From: Betaproteobacteria bacterium
GTDB taxonomy: Bacteria; Pseudomonadota; Gammaproteobacteria; Burkholderiales; Ferrovaceae
Direction of reading: 5' to 3'
DNA: 7,419 nucleotides
Assembly (NCBI GenBank): GCA_028870615.1
Contig: JAGWPH010000090.1
Coordinates: 1 to 7,419 of the forward strand
Shown one piece after another: positions 1 through 7,419 of the stretch (position 1 is the first letter of the stretch; the number at the start of each line of letters is the position of its first letter). The position numbers and the translations under genes are program-made. The notes beneath the pieces are model-generated. The model searched no databases. It was not told where the DNA came from and saw nothing but the letters and a program-made list of their open reading frames with translations.

Positions 1-7
1 AAATGAC

Positions 8-16
8 AGTGGATAA
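8..16 (-). promoter_or_regulatory. DnaA box, 8/9 match, upstream of dnaA
   Basis: The + strand reads AGTGGATAA, so the - strand reads TTATCCACT, one mismatch (last base) from the consensus TTATCCACA. It has the same orientation and variant base as the box at 43-51, 35 bp away start to start. Between them, TTATTCAAC at 18-26 is a poorer + strand match. DnaA boxes just before dnaA commonly serve autoregulation of dnaA or form part of the origin. The window begins only 7 bases earlier, so any further boxes to the left are not visible. Confidence 0.6.
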
Positions 17-42
17 GTTATTCAACCAAGATTAGAATTGCA

Positions 43-51
43 AGTGGATAA
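43..51 (-). promoter_or_regulatory. DnaA box, 8/9 match, upstream of dnaA
   Basis: The + strand reads AGTGGATAA, giving TTATCCACT on the - strand, the same variant as at 8-16. AAGTTAT at 15-21 and ATAACTT at 48-54 form a perfect 7-base inverted repeat that includes part of this box. Immediately to the right is a GC-rich patch (52-69, 12 of 18 bases G or C) and then an AT-rich tract leading to dnaA. The site is likely bound by DnaA for autoregulation or origin function, which is an inference from position and sequence. Confidence 0.6.
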
Positions 52-69
52 CTTCCGCACGGTTTCCGC

Positions 70-108
70 TAATACAACAAAATAACCATAATAAACAATA
101 TATTATAT
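70..108 (+). promoter_or_regulatory. AT-rich, G-free leader of dnaA: promoter -10 or unwinding element candidate
   Basis: Only 5 of these 39 bases are G or C, and none is G on the + strand. CATAAT at 87-92 matches the -10 consensus TATAAT at 5 of 6 positions, but no good -35 is found 16-18 bases upstream. If that -10 is used, the dnaA transcript would have only about ten leader bases. The tract sits beside DnaA boxes and could equally be a DNA unwinding element. The two readings are not exclusive, and neither is shown directly. Confidence 0.35.
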
Positions 109-1434
109 ATGAATAACTTTTGGAGTGACACACTGGGCCAGATCCGCTCCGAGCTACCGGAGCAGCAATTCACGACCTGGATAAAGCCATTGCAAGTAGA
201 AATTCTGGACGGCACCGTTACGCTCACCGCGCCTAACCGATTCATCCTGCAATGGGTCAAGGACAGGTACATGACACGCATCGAAAGCATGGCGCGTCAT
301 AACGGGATTACTTCGATCAAATTGATTCAACGCAATGAAGCAACGCAAACCCTTCCTGAAAAGGTCCCGGGAGAACTTCAAGAGCGGAGCGATACAGAGC
401 TGCGACAAACAGACCGGCATCGACTAAACTCGAATTTTACTTTTTCCACATTTATCGGGGGAAAGGCCAACCAATTGGCGCGTGCTGCCGCACTCCAGAT
501 CGCCGAGAATCCTGGTGCTGCCTACAATCCTTTGTTTGTCTACGGCGGCGTAGGGTTAGGGAAAACGCATTTGATCCAGGCGATTGGCAACCAAATTCTG
601 GAACGACAACCCAACGCTAAAGTGCGTTACATGCACGCTGAAAAATACGTTTCCGATGTCGTTCGCGCTTATCAGCACAAGTCCTTTGACAGTTTTAAGC
701 GCTATTACCATTCCCTTGATCTGCTGATGATTGACGATATTCAGTTCTTTGGTGGAAAGGCGCGAACCCAGGAGGAGTTTTTCTTTGCTTTCAATGCGCT
801 CGTAGAATCCCATCGACAAGTGATCATTACCTGCGACAGTTTTCCAAAAGAGATTGCGGGTATGGAAGAACGCCTGATTTCCCGCTTTGGCTGGGGTTTG
901 ACGGTGGCCATTGAGCCCCCCGAGCTGGAAATGCGCGTGGCCATCCTGATTAACAAGGCCCGCCTGGAAGGGCTGGCCCTTGATGAGAACGTTGCCTTCT
1001 TTATTGCGAAGCATATTCGCTCCAATGTCCGTGAATTAGAAGGCGCCCTGAAACGGGTCCAGGCCTATGCCCGATTTACGGGAGATGCCATTTCACTTGT
1101 CTCCGCACGGGAATCATTGAAGGACCTGCTGGCGTTGCAACACCGCCAGATTTCAATCGAAAACATCCAAAAAACCGTTGCGGACTACTACAAAATTAAA
1201 GTTGGCGACATGTTCTCAAAAAAGCGCACGCGCGCGCTTGCAAGACCCCGTCAGTTGGCCATGGCGCTGGCCAAAGACATTACCAATCTCAGCCTGCCAG
1301 ACATTGGTGAGGCCTTTGGTGGGCGAGACCATACGACCGTGCTGCATGCGTGCCGAAAAGTGCAGGAGTTGTGCGAAACCGACAACACTATCCAGCGCGA
1401 CTTTTTGGCGCTTCAGCAGATACTCAACGGTTGA
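109..1434 (+). CDS. dnaA: Chromosomal replication initiator protein DnaA
   Basis: DnaA is a cytoplasmic AAA+ ATPase that binds DnaA boxes, oligomerises as the ATP form, melts the origin and helps load the DnaB helicase. All four domains are visible. Domain I is at about residues 1-75 (WxxxL near the start, then FTTWIKPL). A short variable linker follows at about 76-108. The AAA+ core has Walker [10 protein letters not shown] at 146-154, Walker B LLMIDD at 205-210, sensor 1 around TCDSFPKEI at 241-249, the arginine in SRFGWG (R259) and the sensor 2 region NVRELEGAL with R308. Domain IV has RPRQ at 379-382 and the DnaA-box-reading motif [12 protein letters not shown] at 404-415. The 441 residues are complete, slightly shorter than the E. 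coli protein because of the short linker. The ATG start gives the expected N-terminus even though the 39 bases before it contain no G, so no Shine-Dalgarno pairing is possible. dnaN follows after 213 bp. Confidence 0.98.
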   Translation: MNNFWSDTLGQIRSELPEQQFTTWIKPLQVEILDGTVTLTAPNRFILQWVKDRYMTRIESMARHNGITSIKLIQRNEATQTLPEKVPGELQERSDTELRQTDRHRLNSNFTFSTFIGGKANQLARAAALQIAENPGAAYNPLFVYGGVGLGKTHLIQAIGNQILERQPNAKVRYMHAEKYVSDVVRAYQHKSFDSFKRYYHSLDLLMIDDIQFFGGKARTQEEFFFAFNALVESHRQVIITCDSFPKEIAGMEERLISRFGWGLTVAIEPPELEMRVAILINKARLEGLALDENVAFFIAKHIRSNVRELEGALKRVQAYARFTGDAISLVSARESLKDLLALQHRQISIENIQKTVADYYKIKVGDMFSKKRTRALARPRQLAMALAKDITNLSLPDIGEAFGGRDHTTVLHACRKVQELCETDNTIQRDFLALQQILNG

Positions 1435-1473
1435 TAACTCTGGAGACAACCCGGGAATACTTTGGGGAAGAAT

Positions 1474-1482
1474 TGTGGATAA
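1474..1482 (-). promoter_or_regulatory. Perfect DnaA box between dnaA and dnaN
   Basis: The + strand reads TGTGGATAA, so the - strand carries the exact consensus TTATCCACA. It faces the perfect box at 1509-1517, separated by 26 bp of mostly A/T sequence. Two 9/9 boxes in a 213-bp intergenic region are unlikely by chance and point to an origin or DnaA-controlled site. A degenerate match (TTATCAACC on the - strand) lies just left, at the end of dnaA. Confidence 0.75.
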
Positions 1483-1508
1483 ATCATGCAATCAACAATA
1501 ATCAAAAC

Positions 1509-1517
1509 TTATCCACA
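1509..1517 (+). promoter_or_regulatory. Perfect DnaA box between dnaA and dnaN
   Basis: Exact TTATCCACA on the + strand, divergently oriented relative to the box at 1474-1482. An AT-rich stretch follows at about 1518-1537. The site lies about 50 bp upstream of the probable dnaN -10 element, so DnaA bound here could affect dnaN transcription as well as origin architecture. The role is inferred from position. Confidence 0.75.
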
Positions 1518-1568
1518 TTTCACCCAAATAATATACCCGACTTACCCCAAGCACTGTCCTTTACGCAA

Positions 1569-1574
1569 TATAAT
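1569..1574 (+). promoter_or_regulatory. Candidate -10 element of a dnaN promoter
   Basis: A perfect TATAAT hexamer lies about 75 bp upstream of the dnaN start. The expected -35 region (about 1540-1552) holds nothing better than TTACCC, a 3/6 match at a too-long spacing, and there is no TG extension of the -10. It may be a real but activator-dependent or weak promoter, or chance in an AT-rich spacer. Confidence 0.4.
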
Positions 1575-1647
1575 GTTCCGCTGGCTCTTTTCAGGGTATT
1601 CCACCGTATGAGCCTTGCTCCAATCTATTAACTATCAGGTTTATTTC

Positions 1648-2760
1648 ATGATCATCATTAAGACACAACGCGAACGATTACTAGAGCCCCTGCAATCGGT
1701 CATTGGTATCGTTGAACGCCGCCATACCTTGCCTATCCTGTCGAATGTGTTGATTCATTCCGTGGGCAAGGAAGTCGCGTTCACGGCAACGGACCTGGAA
1801 GTACAGATCCGCGCCAGGACGCAACTGGAAGAGGCCGGTGAAGCACAGGCGGTTACCCTTCCAGCACGTAAACTTTACGATATTCTCAGAAGCCTGCCGA
1901 ATGAAGCTGCCGTGGCACTGGAGACAAAAGAAAACCGGCTCACAGTAAAGGCAGGCAAAAGTCGTTTTAGTCTCCAAACATTACCAGGCCAGGACTTTCC
2001 TACGGTAGCGCCGAGCACGGAGAAGGGCGTCGTTGTTCTCAAGCTCGCGCAAAAAACCCTGAAGGAACTTTTAGAACGGGTGCAGTACGCGATGGCGCAA
2101 CAGGATGTGCGCTACTACCTGAACGGCACCTTACTGAACGTCAGCGGGACCCAACTCACGTTAGTGGCTACGGATGGTCACCGGTTAAGCTATACCACGG
2201 AGAACTTGCAAGACCAACATGACAGGGCAGAAATTATCCTGCCACGGAAAACCGTTTCTGAACTCATCAAGTTATTAGCGCCCACAGACGAACCGGTAAA
2301 GATTACGCTGCGGACAAACCAGGCGGAATTTGTGTTCGGGCACATTGAGCTGTTGTCCAAGGTCATTGACGGAAAGTTTCCTGACTTCACCCGCGTTATT
2401 CCTACCCAATACGGCAAACATTTAACGCTTAACCGCATGGATTTGTTGCAAGCGTTGCAACGCGCGTCAATTCTATCCAACGACAAAATTCATGGGGTGA
2501 GGCTTCTCCTATCCAAGAACAATCTGGCCGTCGTGTGTACCAACAACGAACAGGAAGAAGCCCAGGAGGACCTGGATGTTCAGTATAGTCAAGAGGCCAT
2601 CGATATCGGGTTCAACATCACGTATCTCATGGATGTGATGAATCATTTAACTTCAGAAACGGTGGTTTACTCTTTTGGAGACGCCAATAGCAGCGTGCTG
2701 ATTACGGTTCCCGGGGCGGAGGACCATTTCAAATACGTGGTTATGCCGATGCGCATCTGA
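1648..2760 (+). CDS. dnaN: DNA polymerase III sliding clamp, beta subunit
   Basis: DnaN forms the ring-shaped homodimer that encircles DNA and tethers the replicative polymerase. It also docks polymerase IV/V, MutS, Hda and others through a hydrophobic pocket. The 370 residues match the family's usual length of about 366-370 and show the three-domain clamp pattern. The opening includes RRHTLPILSNVLI (24-36), the central pocket motif is ATDGHRLS (174-181), KFPDF is at 243-247, and the typical C-terminus is YVVMPMRI, whose MPMR residues line the protein-binding pocket. The ATG at 1648 was chosen because translation from it begins MIIIKTQRE as in other clamps, and CAGGT at 1636-1640 gives a modest ribosome binding site 7 bases upstream. 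An in-frame TTG at 1615 would add 11 unconserved residues. gyrB follows after only 40 bp, suggesting co-transcription. Confidence 0.97.
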   Translation: MIIIKTQRERLLEPLQSVIGIVERRHTLPILSNVLIHSVGKEVAFTATDLEVQIRARTQLEEAGEAQAVTLPARKLYDILRSLPNEAAVALETKENRLTVKAGKSRFSLQTLPGQDFPTVAPSTEKGVVVLKLAQKTLKELLERVQYAMAQQDVRYYLNGTLLNVSGTQLTLVATDGHRLSYTTENLQDQHDRAEIILPRKTVSELIKLLAPTDEPVKITLRTNQAEFVFGHIELLSKVIDGKFPDFTRVIPTQYGKHLTLNRMDLLQALQRASILSNDKIHGVRLLLSKNNLAVVCTNNEQEEAQEDLDVQYSQEAIDIGFNITYLMDVMNHLTSETVVYSFGDANSSVLITVPGAEDHFKYVVMPMRI

Positions 2761-2772
2761 TCCGGCCTTTTT
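2745..2772 (+). terminator. Weak hairpin plus T-tract at the end of dnaN: possible attenuator
   Basis: GCCG at 2745-2748 can pair with CGGC at 2763-2766, extended by AT/AT past a one-base bulge, with a 9-base loop. Five Ts follow at 2768-2772. The stem overlaps the dnaN stop codon and is short. A competing palindrome, GATGCGCATC at 2748-2757, lies inside it. At most this is a partial terminator that lowers read-through into gyrB. Confidence 0.25.
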
Positions 2773-2786
2773 CTTCAATATTCTTC

Positions 2787-2790
2787 AGGA
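2787..2790 (+). promoter_or_regulatory. Ribosome binding site supporting the GTG start of gyrB
   Basis: AGGA (within CAGGAA) lies 10 bases before the GTG at 2801. The spacing is slightly long but usable. No in-frame ATG gives a better N-terminus, so the site supports a GTG start for gyrB. Confidence 0.55.
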
Positions 2791-2797
2791 AACATAA

Positions 2798-5200
<2,403 letters not shown>

Positions 5201-5225
5201 CGTGGCTGTAGGTTCTTAAATTAAG

Positions 5226-5261
5226 TGAAAGTATTCTCACGAAAATGAAAAGTATTGTGAG
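5226..5261. repeat. Short repeat/inverted-repeat cluster upstream of the nuclease gene: candidate operator
   Basis: TGAAAGTATT (5226-5235) and TGAAAAGTATT (5246-5256) are near-identical direct repeats about two helical turns apart. They are followed by CTCAC (5236-5240) and GTGAG (5257-5261), which are inverted relative to each other with a 16-base loop. The cluster lies in the 117-bp spacer between gyrB and the nuclease gene, about 60-90 bp before its start. It could bind a regulator. It is not a convincing terminator for gyrB, since the stem is five pairs with no T-tract. Confidence 0.3.
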
Positions 5262-5306
5262 CACCCGCCATTTTATTTTCGAGCCTGGGGTAGGCATAAA
5301 TATTTC

Positions 5307-5313
5307 AGGAGAG
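5307..5313 (+). promoter_or_regulatory. Ribosome binding site deciding the GTG start of the nuclease gene
   Basis: AGGAGAG ends 4 bases before the GTG at 5318, and its AGGAG core is 6 bases away. This is a strong Shine-Dalgarno match, the best on the + strand in the window. It supports the GTG start giving MATDLQKL. Confidence 0.7.
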
Positions 5314-5317
5314 TAGC

Positions 5318-6472
5318 GTGGCGACTGATCTACAGAAATTGAACGTTTCACTCACCAAGCACGGCGCTCACAAAATAGCCACATTGCTTCAGAAGTACAA
5401 CAAAGACGAAATCCTCAACCACCTCATACACAGCGAACCTGGCATTAATATTGACCTACCACAGGCGAAACAGAATCTTTCAGCAGACCGGCGCGGTTTA
5501 GTTCCGGATTTATGGAATGAGGCGCGGATTAAAGGTAGCGAAACAATCAATGCCCTTGTGCTCAGCTCAATTATTCTGAGCCATCATCAGCTTGTAGATG
5601 CAATTAAGAAGAGTGCGGCAAAAACCCGTTTTGCAGGGACGGTCAAGCGAGGGGATGTCCTAAGCGGTAAATCTTTTACCAATTTCGCACACACCGTTGA
5701 AGAACTTGGATACAGCACTGATCATTCCGCAGATCACGTATGCTACGACTTCCATAAGCTTTTCCAGATCCCAGGGTTAAATATACTGTTTGAAAAACTT
5801 CTCAGACTAAAGCTTATTGCCGCTGGGTGGGATCAAAGTAACTCGATTGTTGAAGAATCTGCACAACTCGGATTGCATGAGGTTTTCTCATTAAGCGCGA
5901 AAGAGTTCGGCACTTGGTTGGTTACGGGATCACTAATTTCAGAAGATCAGGCACCAGACGAAATTGAGGATTCGGAATTTTTCTCCGAGGCCGATGATGA
6001 TCGGTCGGCTGGTAATTTTGAATTTAAGCCAGGACATAACGCAAAGAAAACTGGCGTCGTCGTCGCAGGTGCCGCAGCAGAACCGAAAACCGCAATCCTG
6101 CTCCACAACGAAATTCAGAACCAGATGTATGAGGACCTTGTGGCACGTTATGGGAAAGCGTGTGTTGGGACTGAAGTGGCAACAGGCGACGGGACAGCGA
6201 TTGATGTCATTGTCAAGACAGATAAGTTCTGCTGGTTCTATGAAATCAAGACCGGTTCATCCGTACGGCTCTGTATTCGACAGGCTATTCCGCAACTGCT
6301 CGAATATGCCTACTGGCAGGGTGATTGCAGCCGAGCCGACAAGCTGATTATCGTATCACCCAAAAAGCTCACACCACAGGCTGCAGCATATCTGGATTTT
6401 CTTCGGCAACAATTCAAGCTAAACATCCATTACGAGCAGTTTCGAATCAAACCAGGTGAGGCTGAGAAGTGA
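5318..6472 (+). CDS. Predicted PD-(D/E)XK nuclease, restriction-endonuclease-like
   Basis: I do not recognise this protein by name. Its C-terminal part (about 259-384) looks like a PD-(D/E)XK nuclease core. A helix with HNE (263-265) leads to TEVATGDGTAIDVIV with the metal-ligand aspartate D296. The strand WFYEIKTG supplies the E309-x-K311 pair, and a following helix reads RQAIPQLLEYAYW (321-333), the QxxxQLxEY pattern seen in many nucleases of this fold. LIIVSPKK (343-350) would be a later core strand. Residues 1-205 form a largely helical region of unknown type, including GLVPDLWNEAR (60-70) and GKSFTNFAHTVEELGY (117-132). They are joined to the core by an acidic, probably flexible stretch (about 208-256). 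There is no signal peptide or membrane segment. The gene follows gyrB by 117 bp, and its 3' end overlaps the convergent methyltransferase gene by 26 bp, which suggests a restriction role. A DNA-repair or other nuclease role remains possible. By eye its GC content looks a little lower than that of gyrB. Confidence 0.7.
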   Translation: MATDLQKLNVSLTKHGAHKIATLLQKYNKDEILNHLIHSEPGINIDLPQAKQNLSADRRGLVPDLWNEARIKGSETINALVLSSIILSHHQLVDAIKKSAAKTRFAGTVKRGDVLSGKSFTNFAHTVEELGYSTDHSADHVCYDFHKLFQIPGLNILFEKLLRLKLIAAGWDQSNSIVEESAQLGLHEVFSLSAKEFGTWLVTGSLISEDQAPDEIEDSEFFSEADDDRSAGNFEFKPGHNAKKTGVVVAGAAAEPKTAILLHNEIQNQMYEDLVARYGKACVGTEVATGDGTAIDVIVKTDKFCWFYEIKTGSSVRLCIRQAIPQLLEYAYWQGDCSRADKLIIVSPKKLTPQAAAYLDFLRQQFKLNIHYEQFRIKPGEAEK

Positions 6473-7163
6473 AAAGCAGCGACTCTTCTACTTTCAGAAG
6501 CACAAGTTCCTTCTGGTTCTCGACTTGAGAATGATTTGAATAAGTGTCCCATGTCGGTGCATAAGTGTCGTTGGCTTGATTGCCCCACACAGCCCAATTT
6601 GCGCGTTCTCCTCGTGCAAACAGTTCCAGGAATGGCCCTGGGCTACACGCTTCAATAAGGGGGTATTGTTCATCAGGCTTGCGTGAGTGCTCGCGTTTGC
6701 GTGTGGCCATGAAGTTCACTTGGCTTCTCCCTGGAGAAAGTGTCCTGGCATTCTTTCCGCGCACACCAAACAGTAACAATTCAGTGACATTTCGAAAGTA
6801 AAAGCCAACACCTCTACCATCCGGCCCGCCGTCCTTTCTGATCTTGTGCCAGACCAAATTGCTTTTATACTGAAATCCCCAAGCCCGCATTACTGCCAGA
6901 CCCTCTGGTAGTAGTGCATTGGGAACCCACAAGTACAGGTGGCTGGTCTCAGCGGCAGAGTCTTCAACAGGTAGCCCCATGATGTTGTTTAAGGTCATGG
7001 TGCTGTAGCGACTCAGGCGTTTGTGCTCGGGCGCCATTTTTCCTGTGCGGTTTTGGAATTGCCAGGGCGGGTCAGCTAGAATCGTGGAAAATTTCCGTCC
7101 ATCAACAAATTCTCGAAGATTTGTACAAGCCTCAATCATGGTGGCATCGTTAAAATTATTCAT
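6447..7163 (-). CDS. MT-A70 family adenine-N6 methyltransferase, probably acting on DNA
   Basis: This family transfers a methyl group from S-adenosylmethionine to the N6 of adenine. Bacterial members include restriction-modification methyltransferases, and the eukaryotic relatives act on RNA. The catalytic DPPW motif is at residues 31-34, followed by a long insert with YSTMTLNNI (53-61), LYLWVPNALL (76-85), and WGFQYKSNLVWHKI (95-108). NVTELLLFGVRGK is at 125-137 and KREHSRKPDEQYPLIE at 156-171. The cofactor-side motif comes late, as ELFARGERANWAVWGNQ (180-196). This order, catalytic motif before the SAM-binding FARG/WGN motif, is the permuted arrangement typical of MT-A70. The 238 residues look complete, with about 40 unconserved residues after the last motif. 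GGGGAG lies 5 bases upstream of the ATG and fixes the start. The gene converges on the nuclease gene and probably protects host DNA from it. An orphan methyltransferase is the alternative. Confidence 0.88.
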   Translation of the reverse strand: MNNFNDATMIEACTNLREFVDGRKFSTILADPPWQFQNRTGKMAPEHKRLSRYSTMTLNNIMGLPVEDSAAETSHLYLWVPNALLPEGLAVMRAWGFQYKSNLVWHKIRKDGGPDGRGVGFYFRNVTELLLFGVRGKNARTLSPGRSQVNFMATRKREHSRKPDEQYPLIEACSPGPFLELFARGERANWAVWGNQANDTYAPTWDTYSNHSQVENQKELVLLKVEESLLFTSQPHLV

Positions 7164-7168
7164 AACTG

Positions 7169-7174
7169 CTCCCC
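7169..7174 (-). promoter_or_regulatory. Ribosome binding site of the methyltransferase gene
   Basis: On the - strand GGGGAG sits 5 bases before the ATG at 7163-7161. The match and spacing are good and favour this start over the in-frame ATG eight codons later. Confidence 0.65.
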
Positions 7175-7236
7175 GTATCTACCAACCATTGAATTTTCCT
7201 CTGCTACATCGCACAATTTCTTCGGAGAACTGCAAA

Positions 7237-7261
7237 ATTTGGTCGTTGATCTACACCAAAT
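7237..7261 (-). repeat. Inverted repeat between the truncated gene and the methyltransferase gene
   Basis: ATTTGGT (7237-7243) and ACCAAAT (7255-7261) are perfect 7-base inverted repeats around an 11-base loop. An alternative pairing, GTTGAT (7245-7250) with ATCAAC (7260-7265), overlaps it. Read on the - strand, the hairpin begins at the last base of the upstream stop codon and is followed by a short T-run, so it could be a weak terminator. The low-GC stem and short T-run fit a protein-binding operator or mutually exclusive RNA folds about as well. The rest of the 97-bp spacer (7164-7260) shows no clear promoter. Confidence 0.3.
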
Positions 7262-7419
7262 CAACAGACTAGACGTTTTTCTCTGAACCTTTGATCTATC
7301 CCCACCTGCTCATCGGACAGCTTTGCGACCACATCTTGGTGAAGTGCATCGAACTCCAGCACAAAGGAGAACGCAAATTGGCCAGAAGCAAGCGTTTCAA
7401 GATGCTCATGTTCTGTCCG
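7261..7419 (-). CDS. C-terminal end of an unidentified protein, cut by the window edge
   Basis: From the right edge of the window the - strand stays open for 52 codons before a TGA at 7263-7261. The translation includes GQFAFSFVLEFDALHQDVV and ends in REKRLVC. It has no in-frame ATG, so the gene must begin outside the window. The mix of hydrophobic and charged residues looks like genuine protein, but I recognise no family. It runs in the same direction as the methyltransferase gene, 97 bp upstream of it, so the two could be co-transcribed and functionally linked. A chance open frame of this length at a sequence edge cannot be excluded. Confidence 0.5.
   Translation of the reverse strand, partial: RTEHEHLETLASGQFAFSFVLEFDALHQDVVAKLSDEQVGIDQRFREKRLVC

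Noticed and set aside
556..1014. 152-codon open frame on the - strand within dnaA
   Set aside because: It lies wholly antisense to the AAA+ core of dnaA, whose protein sequence is strongly conserved, and the translation shows no recognisable domain.
1615..1647. Upstream TTG start that would extend DnaN by 11 residues
   Set aside because: The added residues are not part of the normal clamp N-terminus. The ATG at 1648 begins MIIIKTQ as in homologues and has a modest ribosome binding site.
5283..5295. GCCT/AGGC hairpin as a gyrB terminator
   Set aside because: The stem is only four pairs with no T-tract, and it sits just before the nuclease ribosome binding site.
5964..6347. 127-codon open frame on the + strand in another frame of the nuclease gene
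   Set aside because: It overlaps the region encoding the PD-(D/E)XK motifs in the main frame, and its own translation shows no recognisable features.
7021..7272. 83-codon open frame on the + strand at the 5' end of the methyltransferase gene
   Set aside because: It is antisense to the DPPW-encoding region and to the spacer, with no ribosome binding site or recognisable domain.

Overview
The window is the replication-initiation locus of a bacterial chromosome followed by what looks like accessory DNA. From left to right it holds a short leader with near-consensus DnaA boxes, then dnaA, dnaN and gyrB on the + strand. Next come a + strand gene for a predicted PD-(D/E)XK nuclease and, tail-to-tail with it, a - strand gene for an MT-A70-type adenine methyltransferase. 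The right edge cuts a third - strand gene, of which only the last 52 codons are present. The protein sequences suggest a betaproteobacterium, possibly of the Nitrosomonadales type. The main reasons are the DnaA stretch ending in [11 protein letters not shown], a GyrB of about 800 residues with the long insertion in its TOPRIM half, and dnaN followed directly by gyrB without recF. This placement rests on remembered family patterns, not on a search.

Positions 1-5200 are core chromosome. DnaA (441 aa) opens the origin, DnaN (370 aa) is the sliding clamp of the replicative polymerase, and GyrB (799 aa) is the ATPase subunit of DNA gyrase. Two perfect DnaA boxes in inverted orientation lie between dnaA and dnaN, and two 8/9 boxes lie upstream of dnaA beside a GC-rich patch and a G-free AT-rich tract. 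The origin is therefore probably in or next to this window, although the window edge cuts its left part. dnaA has no possible Shine-Dalgarno sequence, while the other genes have at least a modest one.

Positions 5201-7419 are the accessory part. A 117-bp spacer with a small repeat structure leads into a 384-residue protein. Its N-terminal half I do not recognise; it is followed by an acidic linker and a C-terminal nuclease core (D296, EIK 309-311, a QxxxQLLEY helix). Its 3' end overlaps by 26 bp the 3' end of a DPPW methyltransferase gene. A nuclease and a DNA adenine methyltransferase side by side suggest a restriction-modification-like defence module next to the origin. The truncated gene upstream of the methyltransferase could be a third component. 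Function, target sequence and novelty cannot be settled from the sequence alone.

No tRNA, rRNA, CRISPR array, insertion sequence or transposase was seen. No gene-free stretch exceeds 300 bases.
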